Source: Tetmemena sp. SeJ-2015 (taxonomy: Eukaryota; Ciliophora; Spirotrichea; Sporadotrichida; Oxytrichidae). Taken from it: DNA of 64,000 nucleotides. Position numbers and translations under genes: made by a program. Shown in pieces: positions 14,027 through 24,337 of the stretch. Within the stretch, counting starts at the first letter, position 1. Every line of letters begins with the position of its first letter. A model generated the notes under the pieces. It was not told the origin of the DNA. It did not search any database and was given only the letters and a program-made list of their open reading frames with translations. The DNA lies in NCBI GenBank assembly GCA_027382625.1, contig JAJKFJ010022100.1, positions 62,001 to 126,000 on the forward strand. Reading direction: 5' to 3'.

Positions 14027-16046
14027 ATGAACAAGTTTGAATCAAAGAAGAGATGTAAGAAACTCATGCTCTTAAACAATTATAGTGGCCAAATAAAACG
14101 ATTATCAAGTGACCAGTGGAGCGAAAATCACTTGTGCTAAATTTGGAGGATAGAACTATTAGTTTTATTATGAAATTAATTTTAAATTAGCTACTTGCTG
14201 CTGGAGATGATTAGAGGAACATCAATCTCTGGAAGTTAAGTAAAAACCTTCCTAAGCTGGTAAGATTTAAGCATACCTCTTTAATTGACTCAGGTTTTAA
14301 ATGGGCATTCGACAGGCGTAAGCGAGCTTATTTTCAATGGCACTGCTGATTAGATCTACGCTGGCACTTTTGGAGGTACAGTTCATCTTTGGGACTTGTC
14401 AACTAGAAAGGAATTAGCAAAGCTACAAGGGCATTTGACAAAGTGTACATGCTTGCATAGCGATCAAATGAACGGAACAATCCTGGTGACTGGCGCAGAG
14501 GATACTAAGGTGAAAGTTTGGGATTTGAGAACTAACAAATGTATTCAGACTTACAGGGAACATTCTGGCGTTGTCTATTCGGTTTAACTTTCACCTGATT
14601 CAAGATGGGTGGCTTCTGGTGGAGAAGATGGCAGTTTAAGAATATGGGATGCCGCCTCCGGTAAAACTCTGCAAATTTTCGATATTCCAGGTTAATAGGT
14701 TACTTGCATTCAATATAACCCTCAAAACCTGGCTCTAGCTAATGGCTCAACTGATAGAACGGTTAAATACTGGGACTTGGAGCAATTTTCTAGCGTTAAT
14801 GTCACTCCAGTTGATAGTTCTCCTATTACAAATTTAACTTTCGATGAGCTAGTTAGCCCCGACTATCTTTTTGCAGCTTCAAATGAGAATATTAAGCTCT
14901 GGAACATCGAGAACAATAAGCTTCTAGATTGCATAAGCATTATTCCTAAAACTCTCTCTGACTTAAAAATCGCTAATGAGGAAAGATTTTTGCTACTTTC
15001 AGCTATCCAGAATAACACCATCTCTGTTTGGGGAGCGCCTCTGGAAAGTCTTAACTTTGACGAGTCAATTGATACTATTCCCTCAAGCGACAGCGCAAAG
15101 AATCATCAATAAGACTAAGCGATGCTTTATGAGCCTCCTACTGCTTCTTCAAATTTCGTAAATTCTTAGCAAACTTCTGAGTAAATTCAAAACCAGAGGG
15201 CTCAAGCTCTCAAAGAAAATCCTTTTGCAAATCTTCCACCTCAGCATATGCCTCAGAGGTAAAACTCTTAGAAGTAGTAGTAAGATGAAAACATGCAAGA
15301 TATTTCAAGAGCCACTTATATCAAGAACCCATCTGACAAACCCCTAGGCATAGATTTTAATGCATTCAACCAAAATAACAATGAAGAGGGACAGCAAAAG
15401 AGAGATCTGGAAATCATAAATGAGATTATGAATAATCATACTACTCTAGTAAGTGTCATCAGCAGAAGGATCAATAATATTAATGTCATTCATAACTGGT
15501 GGAACAAAGGAAACATTATCCTTAAATAATCGCATATCTTCGATTTATTAAAAATTCCTTTTTTGTAGTACATCAGCTATCAATGCTTTGAATATGATGA
15601 ATGATTAAAGTGTGATCATGGACGTGCTCAATAACACATTTGCAGAAAACTTGAAAATAGATATGCTCAACTATGAGAATATCTCAATTTTTTTCTTCTC
15701 ATTTTTAATCTCCTAGATAACACTGCATGCTATAACTTTGGTAAACAGCAAATATGAATCTCATATCAAGGCAGGTTTAAAGACTGTTCTTAATATCTTG
15801 AAGCACTGGGCATAAAATATGATTCAAATCAAGACTATCCCCGTGAGTGGAGGAGTAGATCTTGCCAGAGAAGAGAGAATCAAGAAGGTAGATAATTGTA
15901 TTGATGCCTTCATGAACTTTTCAAAGGCCAAAGGATTTGAAAAAGCTCTAAAAAGAGGGGATGATGTGTAAGAGATCGCCAAGCTTACACAAAATCATCT
16001 TACTAATCTACTTAATAAAACTAGAAGAGAACTTGAGTGTGAGTGA
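14027..16046 (+). CDS. KATNB1: Katanin p80 WD40 regulatory subunit
   Basis: Katanin p80 targets the p60 AAA ATPase to microtubules for severing. The N-terminus MNKFESKKR joins across an intron to a WD40 propeller with blades such as LLAAGDDQRNINLWKL, IYAGTFGGTVHLWDLS, LVTGAEDTKVKVWDLR, VASGGEDGSLRIWDA and ALANGSTDRTVKYWDLEQF. A Gln-rich linker leads to the C-terminal con80 domain, which binds p60 and is clear from INVIHNWWNKGN through AINALNMMNDQSVIMDVLN to YESHIKAGLKTVLNILKHW. TGA at 16044-16046 ends it after RRELECE. Tryptophans are all TGG here. Two introns and two IESs were resolved; all joins fall in conserved sequence, so the call is very secure. Confidence 0.97.
14055..14085 (+). other. 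GT-AG intron, 31 nt (katanin p80)
   Basis: Phase 1; removal gives KKRLAKQNDYQVTS. Confidence 0.88.
14163..14190 (+). mobile_element. IES, 28 nt, pointer ATTAG (katanin p80)
   Basis: ATTAG at 14158-14162 and 14186-14190. Removal joins KFGGQNYQ to LLAAGDDQ within the first WD repeat; the ends are not GT-AG. Confidence 0.92.
14260..14293 (+). other. GT-AG intron, 34 nt (katanin p80)
   Basis: gtaagattt ... gactcag, phase 0, between WD repeats. Confidence 0.92.
15519..15570 (+). mobile_element. IES, 52 nt, pointer TA (katanin p80)
   Basis: Interrupts the con80 domain. With one TA kept, WNKGNIT joins SAINALNMMND exactly in frame. There is no GT donor at the left edge. Confidence 0.9.
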
Positions 16047-16349
16047 AATATTTGTTACAAATTTAAAAGTTGGTTGCTATATCTTTAGTTCATTGAATTT
16101 AATTGCTTCAATTTGTTTGTATTTGAGGTTTCCCCAGCTGAGATAGCTATATAGTGAAACATCAATTATTTTAACACCATTGTGCATTTTCAATATTTTA
16201 ATAGCTTGAGAATGATTTGATTTTAAGTAAGTTGAGTTAAGGATGACATACTAAATTATTTCTGTTAGTTTTGATGGATTATTATAAAAGATAAGTGAGA
16301 GCCATTTTAGAACTAACAGAACATTGATCTTTCTGATACATATTAACAC
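16047..16349. other. Intergenic spacer
   Basis: AT-rich DNA between two plus-strand genes; presumably holds the RING gene promoter. No element recognised. Confidence 0.5.
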
Positions 16350-17628
16350 ATGAACAATAATAACAATAACCTAGATGAACCTTTACTAGGTCAAAGAAGA
16401 AACTAACTAAATCAGTCTAACTTGGGGCTAAGCCGAAGTTTCGAAGGATTTAGAGATGAAATTTAGGAATAACAAGATAATCAAACTCGCAAATAACTAT
16501 TACAAAAGGTTAATAATTTGAACAATGAGAACTTATAAAAGGTAAATTTGATTTCATAACGAATAATAATTGGTTGCAATATTTATTCCTAAATTAAATT
16601 AGGGGATAACATCGGACTTAATAATGGACACTCTAATACTTTTGCTTTTAAACCAATTTGGGTAAAAATAAGCGTGTGGGATTCCTGTGCTTTATTGGTG
16701 CAATGTCTACCTACTCATTTTATTTAGAAGTAAAAATTCTTTCAAACAAAGAAAAAACTCGAATAAATATAAAGTTAAAAATTAAAGTGGATAAAATTAG
16801 CAAAGTTTTAATGAATGATACGAATAGGAAAATTTTTTAAAGACGTAATTTAGTTTTGATAATAATAGCAAAAACATTCAATGGGTATATTTAGCTGTAC
16901 GTGAATCAAGTTTATTCGAATTATGCAGGGTCATTTACAATAGCATCTTTTTTTGTATTTGATGGTGGTTTGCTTTTGTGGTTAGTTTATGGAAACAAAC
17001 TGTACTTTTCTTCCAAAAATAATTGCGGCTTATTTGAGGACACTCAATTCCTAAATACAATATCGGTCTAAATTTATCATTATCTGGATAAATCTTTAAT
17101 TCGTTCCTTCTTAAATCTTGAAATATCTTTAAAGATAATTATAAATTGTTTTAGAATTTAAATCTTTGCATTTAATGATTAAATTCTACAGTACAAAGAT
17201 ACTTTTTAATACATTGAATGAAAAGCATATTTTACTATGCATAATATTTTGGAGTTATTTAATTGATAATGTTTATGATATTAGTTCTGGGATACCTCTA
17301 AATGCTAGTTTACTTAACAATAATATGCTGCGTGCCTGTTCTAATTTACTCAGCAAGGAGACAGCAAAGAAGTCAAGCAGGCTTCATTAGTGATTCTGCG
17401 ATTCCTTAAGTAATTAAAAGTTTAGTGAGGCTGAAATTTGATCCTAAGGTGTTTGGTGGAAATGACGTTTGCAGTATCTGCATGCTAGAATTTACTCAAC
17501 AAGATGATATAACTCCTCTGACTTGCGATCCTAAGCACTACTTCCACACTTAGTGCATAGAGCACTGGATTAGTACTGGTAAAAACACCTGCCCTTTATG
17601 CAGAAGGACTATCTCACCTGTAGTATGA
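16350..17628 (+). CDS. Membrane RING-H2 E3 ubiquitin ligase
   Basis: The N-terminus (MNNNNNLDEPLLGQRRNQ) is cytosolic and Gln/Asn-rich. The middle, heavily interrupted by non-coding inserts, contains hydrophobic stretches (for example GSFTIASFFVFDGGLLLWLV) suggesting transmembrane helices. The C-terminus is a complete RING-H2 finger: VCSICMLEF - 12 residues - LTCDPKHYFHTQCIEHWI - CPLCRR, with all eight zinc ligands in C3H2C3 order. TGA at 17626-17628 follows TISPVV. Such proteins recruit E2 enzymes at membranes. The first intron (gtaaatttg ... aaattag, starting near 16541) is canonical; the exact set of IESs between about 16.7 and 17.3 kb is unsolved, so the TM count is unknown. Confidence 0.85.
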
Positions 17629-17735
17629 TGATGATGATCCCAATATTTTATGACATTCTATTTCTCGTTTTAAGAGCCATATGTTCATTCATACTTTTAA
17701 TTCTAAAGTAAATCATTTTAATTTCCACTAACAAA

Positions 17736-20170
17736 ATGTCTAAGATATTGAGTTAAATCATAGAATTCCTCTCTAAGATTAGCAAGACTTATCTATATAC
17801 TCCTCAGCTTGGATAAAATAGTGCACTAGATAACTCCATCCTCTCAAAAGCATTTATCTCAGTTCAGTTGCTAATTGGAGGATCTTTTGTCTATAAAATC
17901 TTCAAAGTTTCACTCACCACCAAGGAAAAATATAGACTTCAAGCGATCGCTCATCAAAAGCAAGAAGAGCAAAAGAAAGCTCTCGAATTCATAGCCAAGA
18001 AAGTCATTAAGAAAACTAAGATAAGCCCAGAGAAGGAGCAAGCTATCCTTAATCTAAGTATCGAGGAAATTCAAACCAAACTATTCGAATCGGCTGTTGA
18101 TGAATTTATAAATTGAATTTCATTATGATGATAGAGGTGAAATAATTCTCAAAGATAGCTTAGCCAATCTAATATCTCCAACTTAAATCATTCTCACATT
18201 GTTGGAAGTATGAACCAGTCATAGTTTTAGGGTTCGATTGCTTAGCACTAGGAACTTGATTTCCTTACTGAATAGTTAAAAATAGAGGATGTGGCTCTTG
18301 TTTATCTCAAGTAAATTGTGCAAGTTAATCAACAATCTTTATTTGGAGAAAATTGCCTCAATATGGTAATACAGCAAGCTTAAGATCTAGATTAGAAGTT
18401 GAAAATTATGGTCCATAAATTTATTACAAAAAGATAAATAACTGAGTTTAAGGAAGAGCAAGAAGAAGAAAAGAAAGTGTAAGATGAAAAGTAAAGCCAA
18501 ATAATTGACACTTCTAGCTAGGTAAATTCATTCAAGCCGAAAGAATAGCCAAGAAAAGAGCCAATTAATTTCAAGAATACCCTATATGGATTTGTGGTTG
18601 CAATAAGCGACCATTTTCAATGCTCAAATATGTAGCAAAGATTTGGCCTTCTAAATGAGCTCAATACAAACACGAGCGACTCAGTTTTTATTAACTACAT
18701 CAAAAAGAAAGGAGCCCTGATAGTACTCAGGCCGAATTAATCTTAAGGAAATTAAGCAATCTTAGAAGTGAATAATCTTGTATGGGGAAAACTTTATTTT
18801 TAACCATCTAATCCTTACCAATTATATTTTATATCCTTGGAATAAAGGTCGCACTTGTGGTAGCTCAACTGAAGCAGCTCTTATCGCTAGGAAAATGATC
18901 AATTTTGCAATCTCAATTGACACTATAGGAGAGTAGAAAATAAACTGTGCTCTAAATGGAGTTGCATGCTTTACCCCTTCACCTTCACGACTTCCTTGGG
19001 AAAGTTCACATTACAAGTACAGTGTAATGGAATAAAAGAATATTGGGATAAGTTTCTTTCCAAGAAGGATAGCCTTGATATTTTTCTCTCATTATAGTTT
19101 TTATGATCGCAAAAAGAGTGAAGGACATCTCTCAAATGTTTCTTATATTTTAGTTTGAAACTTTACTCGAACAGAGTGAGGACTAAGTAAATCAGATTTA
19201 TTATAACCACCCCTCTGCTTTGAAAATGCTTTTCAATAATGATGAATACGAAAATCGTAGAGAAAATTTTACAAAGATATGCTACCTAGACACTTAGTCT
19301 CTTTTTGACAGTTGTTAATCAGTCAAAAGAATAATCTTGCAAAGCTATGGTCACCTTACAAGTCTAGGCTACGATTTAATTAAAATTTAGGAAGACTTGC
19401 CCCACTTTGAAAGAATATTTGAGCTGGTTATGACAATCTACTTAAATACTAGTTTTAAGTAGATTACCAAAAACATTCATGAACAGGAGTAAAGCGAAGA
19501 GGTAAAGTATTTTCTAGGGAAATTGTAAGGGAAATATTCTTTTTCATCAGTATGGCAGCTAATTTAATTGAGAAAGGAAAGCCACAGATAAAGGATAATG
19601 AGCAAATGCTTTTAGCCTATTTAAAACGCAGGATAATTGTAAAACTATCTATCTGAGCTTACAAGGTTAAAATAAGATGCAATTCATCAATTAAATCTTG
19701 AAATAAAAGAAAATGGAAATAAATATTCTTTAATTCTTTTAATTATAAATTGGACAAAATCACCAAATTTTATTTTCCATGATTGCATCTTTTAAATTTA
19801 TTATCAATTGCAGATAAAGTATAAAGCAGATATTTTCGTAGCCCCTGTATATCCAACCGTTTCTCCTCATATAGGAGATTTGCACCAAACTCTTCCTGCC
19901 TATTCCTATAGCATATATTGGGCGGCCTTAGGTTTCCCATGTGGAGTAGTTACTCTTGGAGTTGTAAATCACGATGAGACTTCTTACAAAGATTAAAACT
20001 ATGACAATGACTCCATAAGTTACTACGCTAAAAGAGCTATGAAGGAATCTTCAGGACTACCAATTGCTATTCAAGTTATTGGCTGCCCAAATAAAGATGA
20101 AAAAGTTTTAAGGGTAATGAAGGAGCTGCAGGATAAAGTTAAGTTCAAAATTCCAAATTAATTTGAGTGA
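17736..20170 (+). CDS. FAAH-like amidase-signature protein, likely inactive
   Basis: The N-terminus (MSKILSQIIEFLSKISKTYL, then a hydrophobic ISVQLLIGGSFVYKIF) and a Lys/Glu-rich segment match the membrane-binding leader of FAAH-type amidases. Then come the amidase landmarks: LYGFVVAISDHFQ (usually PVSVKDxF), PWNKGRTCGSSTEAALI (RTPGGSSGGEGALI), SIDTIGEQKINCALNGV (GTDIGGSIRIPAAFNGV) and the C-terminal IFVAPVYPTV and YSIYWAALGFPCGVV. The catalytic Lys is Ser and the nucleophile Ser aligns with Glu, while one of the GSS serines remains. This predicts loss of hydrolase activity. It ends NQFE-TGA. Two IESs are solved; other frame changes (near 18.2 and 19.1 kb, 19.65-19.8 kb) remain approximate. 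Confidence 0.8.
18104..18131 (+). mobile_element. IES, 28 nt, pointer TGATGA (amidase-like)
   Basis: Six-nt repeat at both ends; removal deletes an in-frame TGA and joins LFESAVDD to RGEIILKDSLANL. Confidence 0.85.
18797..18831 (+). mobile_element. IES, 35 nt, pointer TTTA (amidase-like)
   Basis: Removal joins NNLVWGKTLY to PWNKGRTCGSS, matching the amidase family spacing. Confidence 0.9.
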
Positions 20171-20270
20171 TTTTATAAACAAATTTAATTTTTTTTGCCG
20201 ACAGCTTGAATTAAAAGCCCTTATATTTTAAAGTTGTATAATTATAGAAATCAAATTACCAATTTTGTAA

Positions 20271-21323
20271 TGGAAAAAAGTTAGCCAGCCTCTCACGAAT
20301 CAGCAAATAAGTATACCTCTTAATCTAAATCCAGTCAACCACACTCTCCGAACTAAAACGGGGAACGTTTGAAGCCTCAATCACTTGAAGAGGAAAAAAG
20401 ATCAGAACCCTCTCTATTCAAAAGTCAAGCAGAATAAGCGAAAAATAATTCTCAATATTAGAAATCTTAAAATTCAATCGGAGATAAAAATGTATCGTCT
20501 CCTTGAAAACAAGCAATCTTCGATATTGATAACATTTACCCACAGCTAAAAGACATTGATATAAATGAAGAGCTCGATGAGTTCTATTGAATTAAAAAGA
20601 ACTTTCTAATTTTCACAGAAGCAGGCAAACCTGTCTATACAAGATTTGTATATTCTAATTTTTCGTAAAAAGATATGGAGATGAAATGGTGATGGCCCCT
20701 TTTTTTGCCACAATGAGCGCAATTATACCTAAGCTTTCAAGCTACTTTTGGAACAACAACTAGAATGCAAAAGAACAAGTCAACAAGGTCAGATGGATTG
20801 AATCAAGCTCATTTTGCGTCGTCATTCTCAAAAAGGGGAATTTCTTTTACATTTGCCTGACTAACTACCGCCCTGGTAAATATTTAGATGATGATAACTC
20901 CAAAAAGCCTCTCAAATATTTACGCGTCAGAGAAAGCTCCAACTTAATTAGAAAGTAGCTTGAATACCTTCATTGCTAGTTTGTCTTTTATTAAAGCAAT
21001 AATTTTTGTCTCGCTAATGACATCAGCAGTAAACGCTTAACTAACTAAGCGTCCAAATTTGGATATTAAGACATCAATAGCTGGGTTAGAAACTACTTTA
21101 GACATGATGTGTGAAATTGGAGTGAAGAGTCCTTCAGTATTCTTAGAAGCATTTCAGCCTTTGAGAATGGCTGAGAGCACTAGAAAAACGATTGAGAAAA
21201 TTATAGAAGCTAACAAACCTCCAAACTTTGCGTAAGTAATTATGACTTAATAGTTTAAGGTGCGGGATGCTTATATCATCCTTGAATGTCATAAGTCTGT
21301 TCTCAGATCCCACTCAAATAGAT
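20271..21323 (+). CDS. MON1: MON1, N-terminal part (first germline segment)
   Basis: MON1 with CCZ1 is the guanine-exchange factor for Rab7, acting in endosome maturation and autophagy. After a Gln/Ser-rich leader (MEKSQPASHESANKYTS) the longin-type core is clear: FLIFTEAGKPVYTRYGDE, MAPFFATMSAIIPKLSSYFW, LEYLHCQFVSLMTSAVNAQL, NLDIKTSIAGLETTLDMM and FLEAFQPLRMAESTRKTI. Two in-frame TGA codons occur near 20503 and 20588. The second disappears if a 21-nt insert with a TT repeat is removed; the first is unexplained. The segment ends at an AAATAGAT pointer (21316-21323), after which the protein continues at 24338. Confidence 0.93.
20646..20674 (+). mobile_element. IES, 29 nt, pointer AAGAT (MON1)
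   Basis: Removal restores PVYTRYGDEMVMAPFF, a hallmark MON1 segment. Confidence 0.92.
20987..21011 (+). mobile_element. IES, 25 nt, pointer TTTGTCT (MON1)
   Basis: Seven-nt perfect repeat; removal joins LHCQFVS to LMTSAVNAQLTKRPN. Confidence 0.92.
21232..21259 (+). other. GT-AG intron, 28 nt (MON1)
   Basis: gtaagtaatt ... gtttaag; removal joins NKPPNFA to CGMLISSLNVISLF in frame. Confidence 0.8.
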
Positions 21324-21514
21324 TAGAATCGATACTAATTATATTGAATCTAATTTACATTGAAGAAAGTTAATTAAATAGGTAAAGTATATAATAGTAG
21401 AGTCTCATTTTTTAAATACTTATTAGCTAAGTCTTGAAGTAGGTATTTTGATGTTATTTTGATCCACGAAGATCCTCCTTAATTGAGGGGCGTTAATTTC
21501 TGCCATCAAAGTAT

Positions 21515-22301
21515 TCATTTAATAAAATTAAAAGAGGACCTTCTAGTAACGTTGAGTCCAGAAATCTTTTTCTAAACTTTGGTGAAAATGCCTTTGTTAG
21601 ATTCAGATGAATTTGATTCTTCTTTTGCATCCTCTACATCCCAGTCTCCGCTGTCAGATCTGATTGTCTCTTATATTACTATTTCTCTTTTTATTTGGCG
21701 ACCTCTTTCCTGATCATTCACTGGAGAGGGCTCAATAATTGGTGGCTCATTTCTGGCACTCTCCTCCGAGGCGAGTGATACATTGAGTAAGATAGGCTCC
21801 TCATCCCCCTTTAGCCTATTTATTAAAAATTAAATGTGTGCTTAAGATTTGCTTTCATTCTTTGATTCCGAAGGTTAAAATCTAAAGTTGTTCATTTAGC
21901 TTCTCTAAGGAGATTGCTTCCTTGATATCAAATTGCTTTTGGCCTTTTACTCAGTGCTGTTTCCTCGCCTTATCTTGAGAAAGAAGAGGCTTTGCTTTAT
22001 TCCAACACTCCCTTCTTCTTTTCCTCTCGGGAAAGGGGAATTGATGAGCGAGATCTCCTGTGATCTTCCAGCAGTTAGTAGTAGGAGACAATGTGAGGCA
22101 AAAATATTTTTAAATTTGGCTTTGAGGCACATCTGCTTTGTTGCTACTATTGTTCGAAGAAAGCTGTCTGCTTCTCTGGAAGAAAGAACTCAAGCTCAGA
22201 GGAGATTGCTTGCTTTAGATGAAGAGGTTCGAGCCCATTTTCTTGGCTTCATTCTAACTGCCTATTCTTGCGGCTTGCTAGCTAATTTTACTAATGAGCA
22301 T
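21515..22301 (-). CDS. Ser/Lys/Glu-rich protein of unknown function
   Basis: Unrecognised. The reading starts plausibly at MLISKISQQAARIGSQNEAK (an alternative ATG lies just upstream) and passes through Ser/Gln-rich sequence to EEKKKGVLEQSKASSFSRQ. It ends with an acidic segment SGDWDVEDAKEESNSSESNK, the basic motif KVQKKISGLNVTRRSSFNF, and TGA at 21517-21515. At least two frame changes (about 22.1 and 21.9 kb) suggest unresolved IESs. It lies entirely inside the large MON1 IES, opposite to MON1. The basic Arg-Arg-Ser-Ser motif is a potential kinase site, but that is inference. Confidence 0.6.
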
Positions 22302-22382
22302 ACTATCTCCGATGATGCTCAAGCATTTTAAGTCCACCTCTGTCAAATTAAAGAGAATAAATAGTTGTTCATCATTAGCCCG

Positions 22383-23507
22383 TCAAGCAGTGCCGCTCTA
22401 TCGTTTCTAAAATATAAATGTATTGATATCGGTTTAGAACCACTGATGATTCAAAGATTCCTCAGCTGACGGTCTTTTCAAAGGATTCTTCTCTAAAAGT
22501 CTAAGCAAGACCTGCTGTCCCTCTAGACTTATATTCTTAATGTATGCTTCTATGTGTGAGAGGTCGCAAATCATATTCAGTTTGAGGAGGCTATTTTAAT
22601 CTTTGCCTTGGAATAGATACTTTCCAGAAACGAGATTAAACATTATAGAACCCAAACTAAAAATGTCTACTTTCTCGTTGTACCCACCTCCTTAGAGTAC
22701 TTCAAAAATAAGTTACAAATATATCAGGGCCAATGTAGGTAGGCGTACCACACTTTTAAGTGAGGACTTCTCCCGGCTTGATATGAGCAGCAAGCCCAAA
22801 ATTATAAAATATTATTTAATCTGCTATCCTCACATCAAATATCCCTGGCTCTTGAGATGTGAGTAAAATATTGTCCAATTTCAAGTCCCTGTGCACTATT
22901 CCTTTTTTATGCATAAAGTCAACTGCGAGCAAAAGCTACGCCATTATAGTTCTTATATCTGCCTCAGAATCAACAATTAATTCATAAGAGTTTATAATTT
23001 GAATACTTTACCTGTCTCTTAATTTATTCTAGAAGAGTCCCTCCCTCTTGATATTCAATTAGGAGGTGAAGTTAAGTTTGACTTTCGTAGACTTTAAAGA
23101 GTTTGATAGCGTTTCCACAAAACTCTAATTTATTATATTTAATAAAATATTGTGACTAATTTTCGATGGATGTCAATTTCATCCATGAATTGTTCGAGAG
23201 AGGATTTTCCGTCGTCGAAGATGCTTTTTTATATTGATTTGACAGCAAAGTATTTCTTTTCCTAGTCTACCCGGCCATTTTCATCCACAATCTTTTTCCA
23301 TTTGTAAGCGAGACTCACACTTGCATAAGATCCCTTGCCAAGAGGTTTATACAAAATTATTAGAATTAGTTTGGTGATAATGTACTTGTTAGGGTGATCA
23401 ATTCTAATCACGTACTTATTTAGCTATCTCTTTAAAAAAATAAATAAGAAATAACTCACCCAAGCCTTTAAAATGTTTGGATCGGAGTGGTTTATTTCCA
23501 CAACCAT
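22383..23507 (-). CDS. Ser/Thr protein kinase, nested in MON1 IES
   Basis: Complete kinase domain: PLGKGSYASVSLAYKW (glycine loop), YFAVKSIQKS (ATP Lys), Glu in the C-helix region, FMHKKGIVHRDLKLDNILL (catalytic loop), IADFGLAAH (DFG), TQKCGTPTYIGPD and YNEKVDIFSLGSIMFNLV. The usual APE motif reads GPD, a modest deviation. The N-terminus MVVEINHSDPNILKAW precedes an intron and HPNKYIITK. The protein ends FIFQKRQSGTA-TGA. Four IESs and two introns are resolved, each restoring conserved sequence. Catalytic residues are intact, so activity is expected. Subfamily is uncertain; it has an ULK/CAMK-like look and no regulatory domain. Confidence 0.92.
22707..22719 (-). mobile_element. IES, 13 nt, pointer TTTG (kinase)
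   Basis: Nine unique bases. Removal joins YIGPDIF to EVLQGGGYNEKVD and removes an in-frame TGA. Confidence 0.85.
22803..22820 (-). mobile_element. IES, 18 nt, pointer ATT (kinase)
   Basis: Splits the DFG motif (IAD|FGLAAH); an in-frame insertion of six codons that removal corrects. Confidence 0.88.
22963..23011 (-). other. GT-AG intron, 49 nt (kinase)
   Basis: Joins LLEQIKRQ to ADIRTIMAQLLLAV. Weaker acceptor context (ctgag); part of it could alternatively be coding. Confidence 0.65.
23132..23162 (-). mobile_element. IES, 31 nt, pointer AAATTAG (kinase)
   Basis: Seven-nt repeat; removal joins EIDIHRKLE to FCGNAIKLFKVYES. Confidence 0.9.
23349..23372 (-). mobile_element. IES, 24 nt, pointer AAAC (kinase)
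   Basis: In-frame insert before the glycine loop; removal gives NKYIITKPLGKGSYASV. Confidence 0.85.
23430..23459 (-). other. GT-AG intron, 30 nt (kinase)
   Basis: gtgagttattt ... tttaaag after PNILKAW. Confidence 0.75.
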
Positions 23508-23644
23508 TTATCTCCTCTGCAAACTCAACTTTTCTAAAACATGCAATTATTTTTAAATAAGGATGTATGAAATTAAGATAATTAAATAAACAATGATATT
23601 TGAAATAACAATACGATCTTTATTAAAAACCTTTCTATCTATCC

Positions 23645-24110
23645 TTAGACATTATTGACATAGTGGACATGGAGGTAAGAGTAGGCAATGCCTAAGTAGA
23701 AGTGAGGTCTCAGATCCTGAATAATTGAATTTATCTGAGGCTTGAAGAGAATCAACACACCGTCGTTGATGCCAAGTTGCAAGGTCTCCTCCTTGAAATT
23801 ATTAATTTGCTTCTCGCAGTACTCAAAATATGCAAATACAAATAACTGATACTTGATTGTAACTTGTGAATAGAACTGGCACTTGTAGTAGTCTATGCTA
23901 TCATAAAAAAGAAAAACAGATACAGTATAATCGTAAATAGTTTCAATAGTAGGCTTAAATATGAAGGCCGAGCCTTGCAAATGCGTGTCAAAAATTCTGT
24001 GGGCAATTAAAATCGTAATGAATAAATAAGTTAAGAAGCAGTGCTCTTCTTCTGATATTGATACTTCAGCTTGTGAACCAAATCATCATTTTAGCTTGGT
24101 TTAAAAGCAA
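23645..24110 (-). CDS. Unknown protein fragment, nested in MON1 IES
   Basis: Unrecognised coding segment. It reads from about NDDLVHKLKYQYQKKSTAHR through IFDTHLQGSAFIFKPTIETI, then an aromatic-rich beta-like region (DYTVSVFLFYDSIDYYKCQF), and ends with LGIAYSYLHVHYVNNV. A frame break near 24.00 kb is explained by a GC-pointer IES between KKSTA and HRIFDTHL. No clear TGA follows within the expected distance on this strand and no convincing start was found. The rest of the gene may therefore lie elsewhere (scrambled), or the unit may be partial. Composition and codon use look like the neighbouring genes. Confidence 0.5.
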
Positions 24111-24337
24111 AATTAATTTAAATAATGATTTCTAACTTGAATTCATTTTGTTTAAGGTTAGCCTAGAGTATTGAAATCAACTTAATAATTTGAGATTTTG
24201 ATCTAAATTTATTATTCTATAATTCAAGAGAAAACAGACCCCTTATTTATAATATATTTCTAGCTCTGATTATCGAATTTTCAGAAAAATAATTATAGCG
24301 AAGTTTATAATCAAGAAAGTTGTTTTCAAAAATAGAT

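Larger units (their letters stand above)
21324..24337 (+). mobile_element. Gene-bearing 3.0-kb IES inside MON1, pointer AAATAGAT
   Basis: AAATAGAT at 21316-21323 and again at 24330-24337. Removing one copy plus the interval joins SLFSDPTQID to EMKAHDITVILNYI, contiguous MON1 sequence. The interval carries three minus-strand coding units (Ser/Lys-rich protein, kinase, unknown protein), which must be retained elsewhere in the soma as separate molecules if they are expressed. Confidence 0.85.

Noticed and set aside
15519..15570. AT-AC (U12-type) intron in katanin p80
   Set aside because: The left edge has a TATCCTT-like string, but the start base and right edge do not fit U12 rules, whereas a TA-pointer IES gives the exact conserved frame.
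18196..18230. A 17-nt GT-AG intron in the amidase-like gene
   Set aside because: gtatgaaccagtcatag would fix the frame but is shorter than any other intron here; the junction is left unresolved.
20490..20600. A code in which TGA also means Trp (karyorelict or Condylostoma type)
   Set aside because: Long genes such as the PLP enzyme and katanin have no internal TGA and use TGG for Trp, and TGA closes many complete genes. The few internal TGAs elsewhere vanish with IES removal; only one in MON1 is unexplained.
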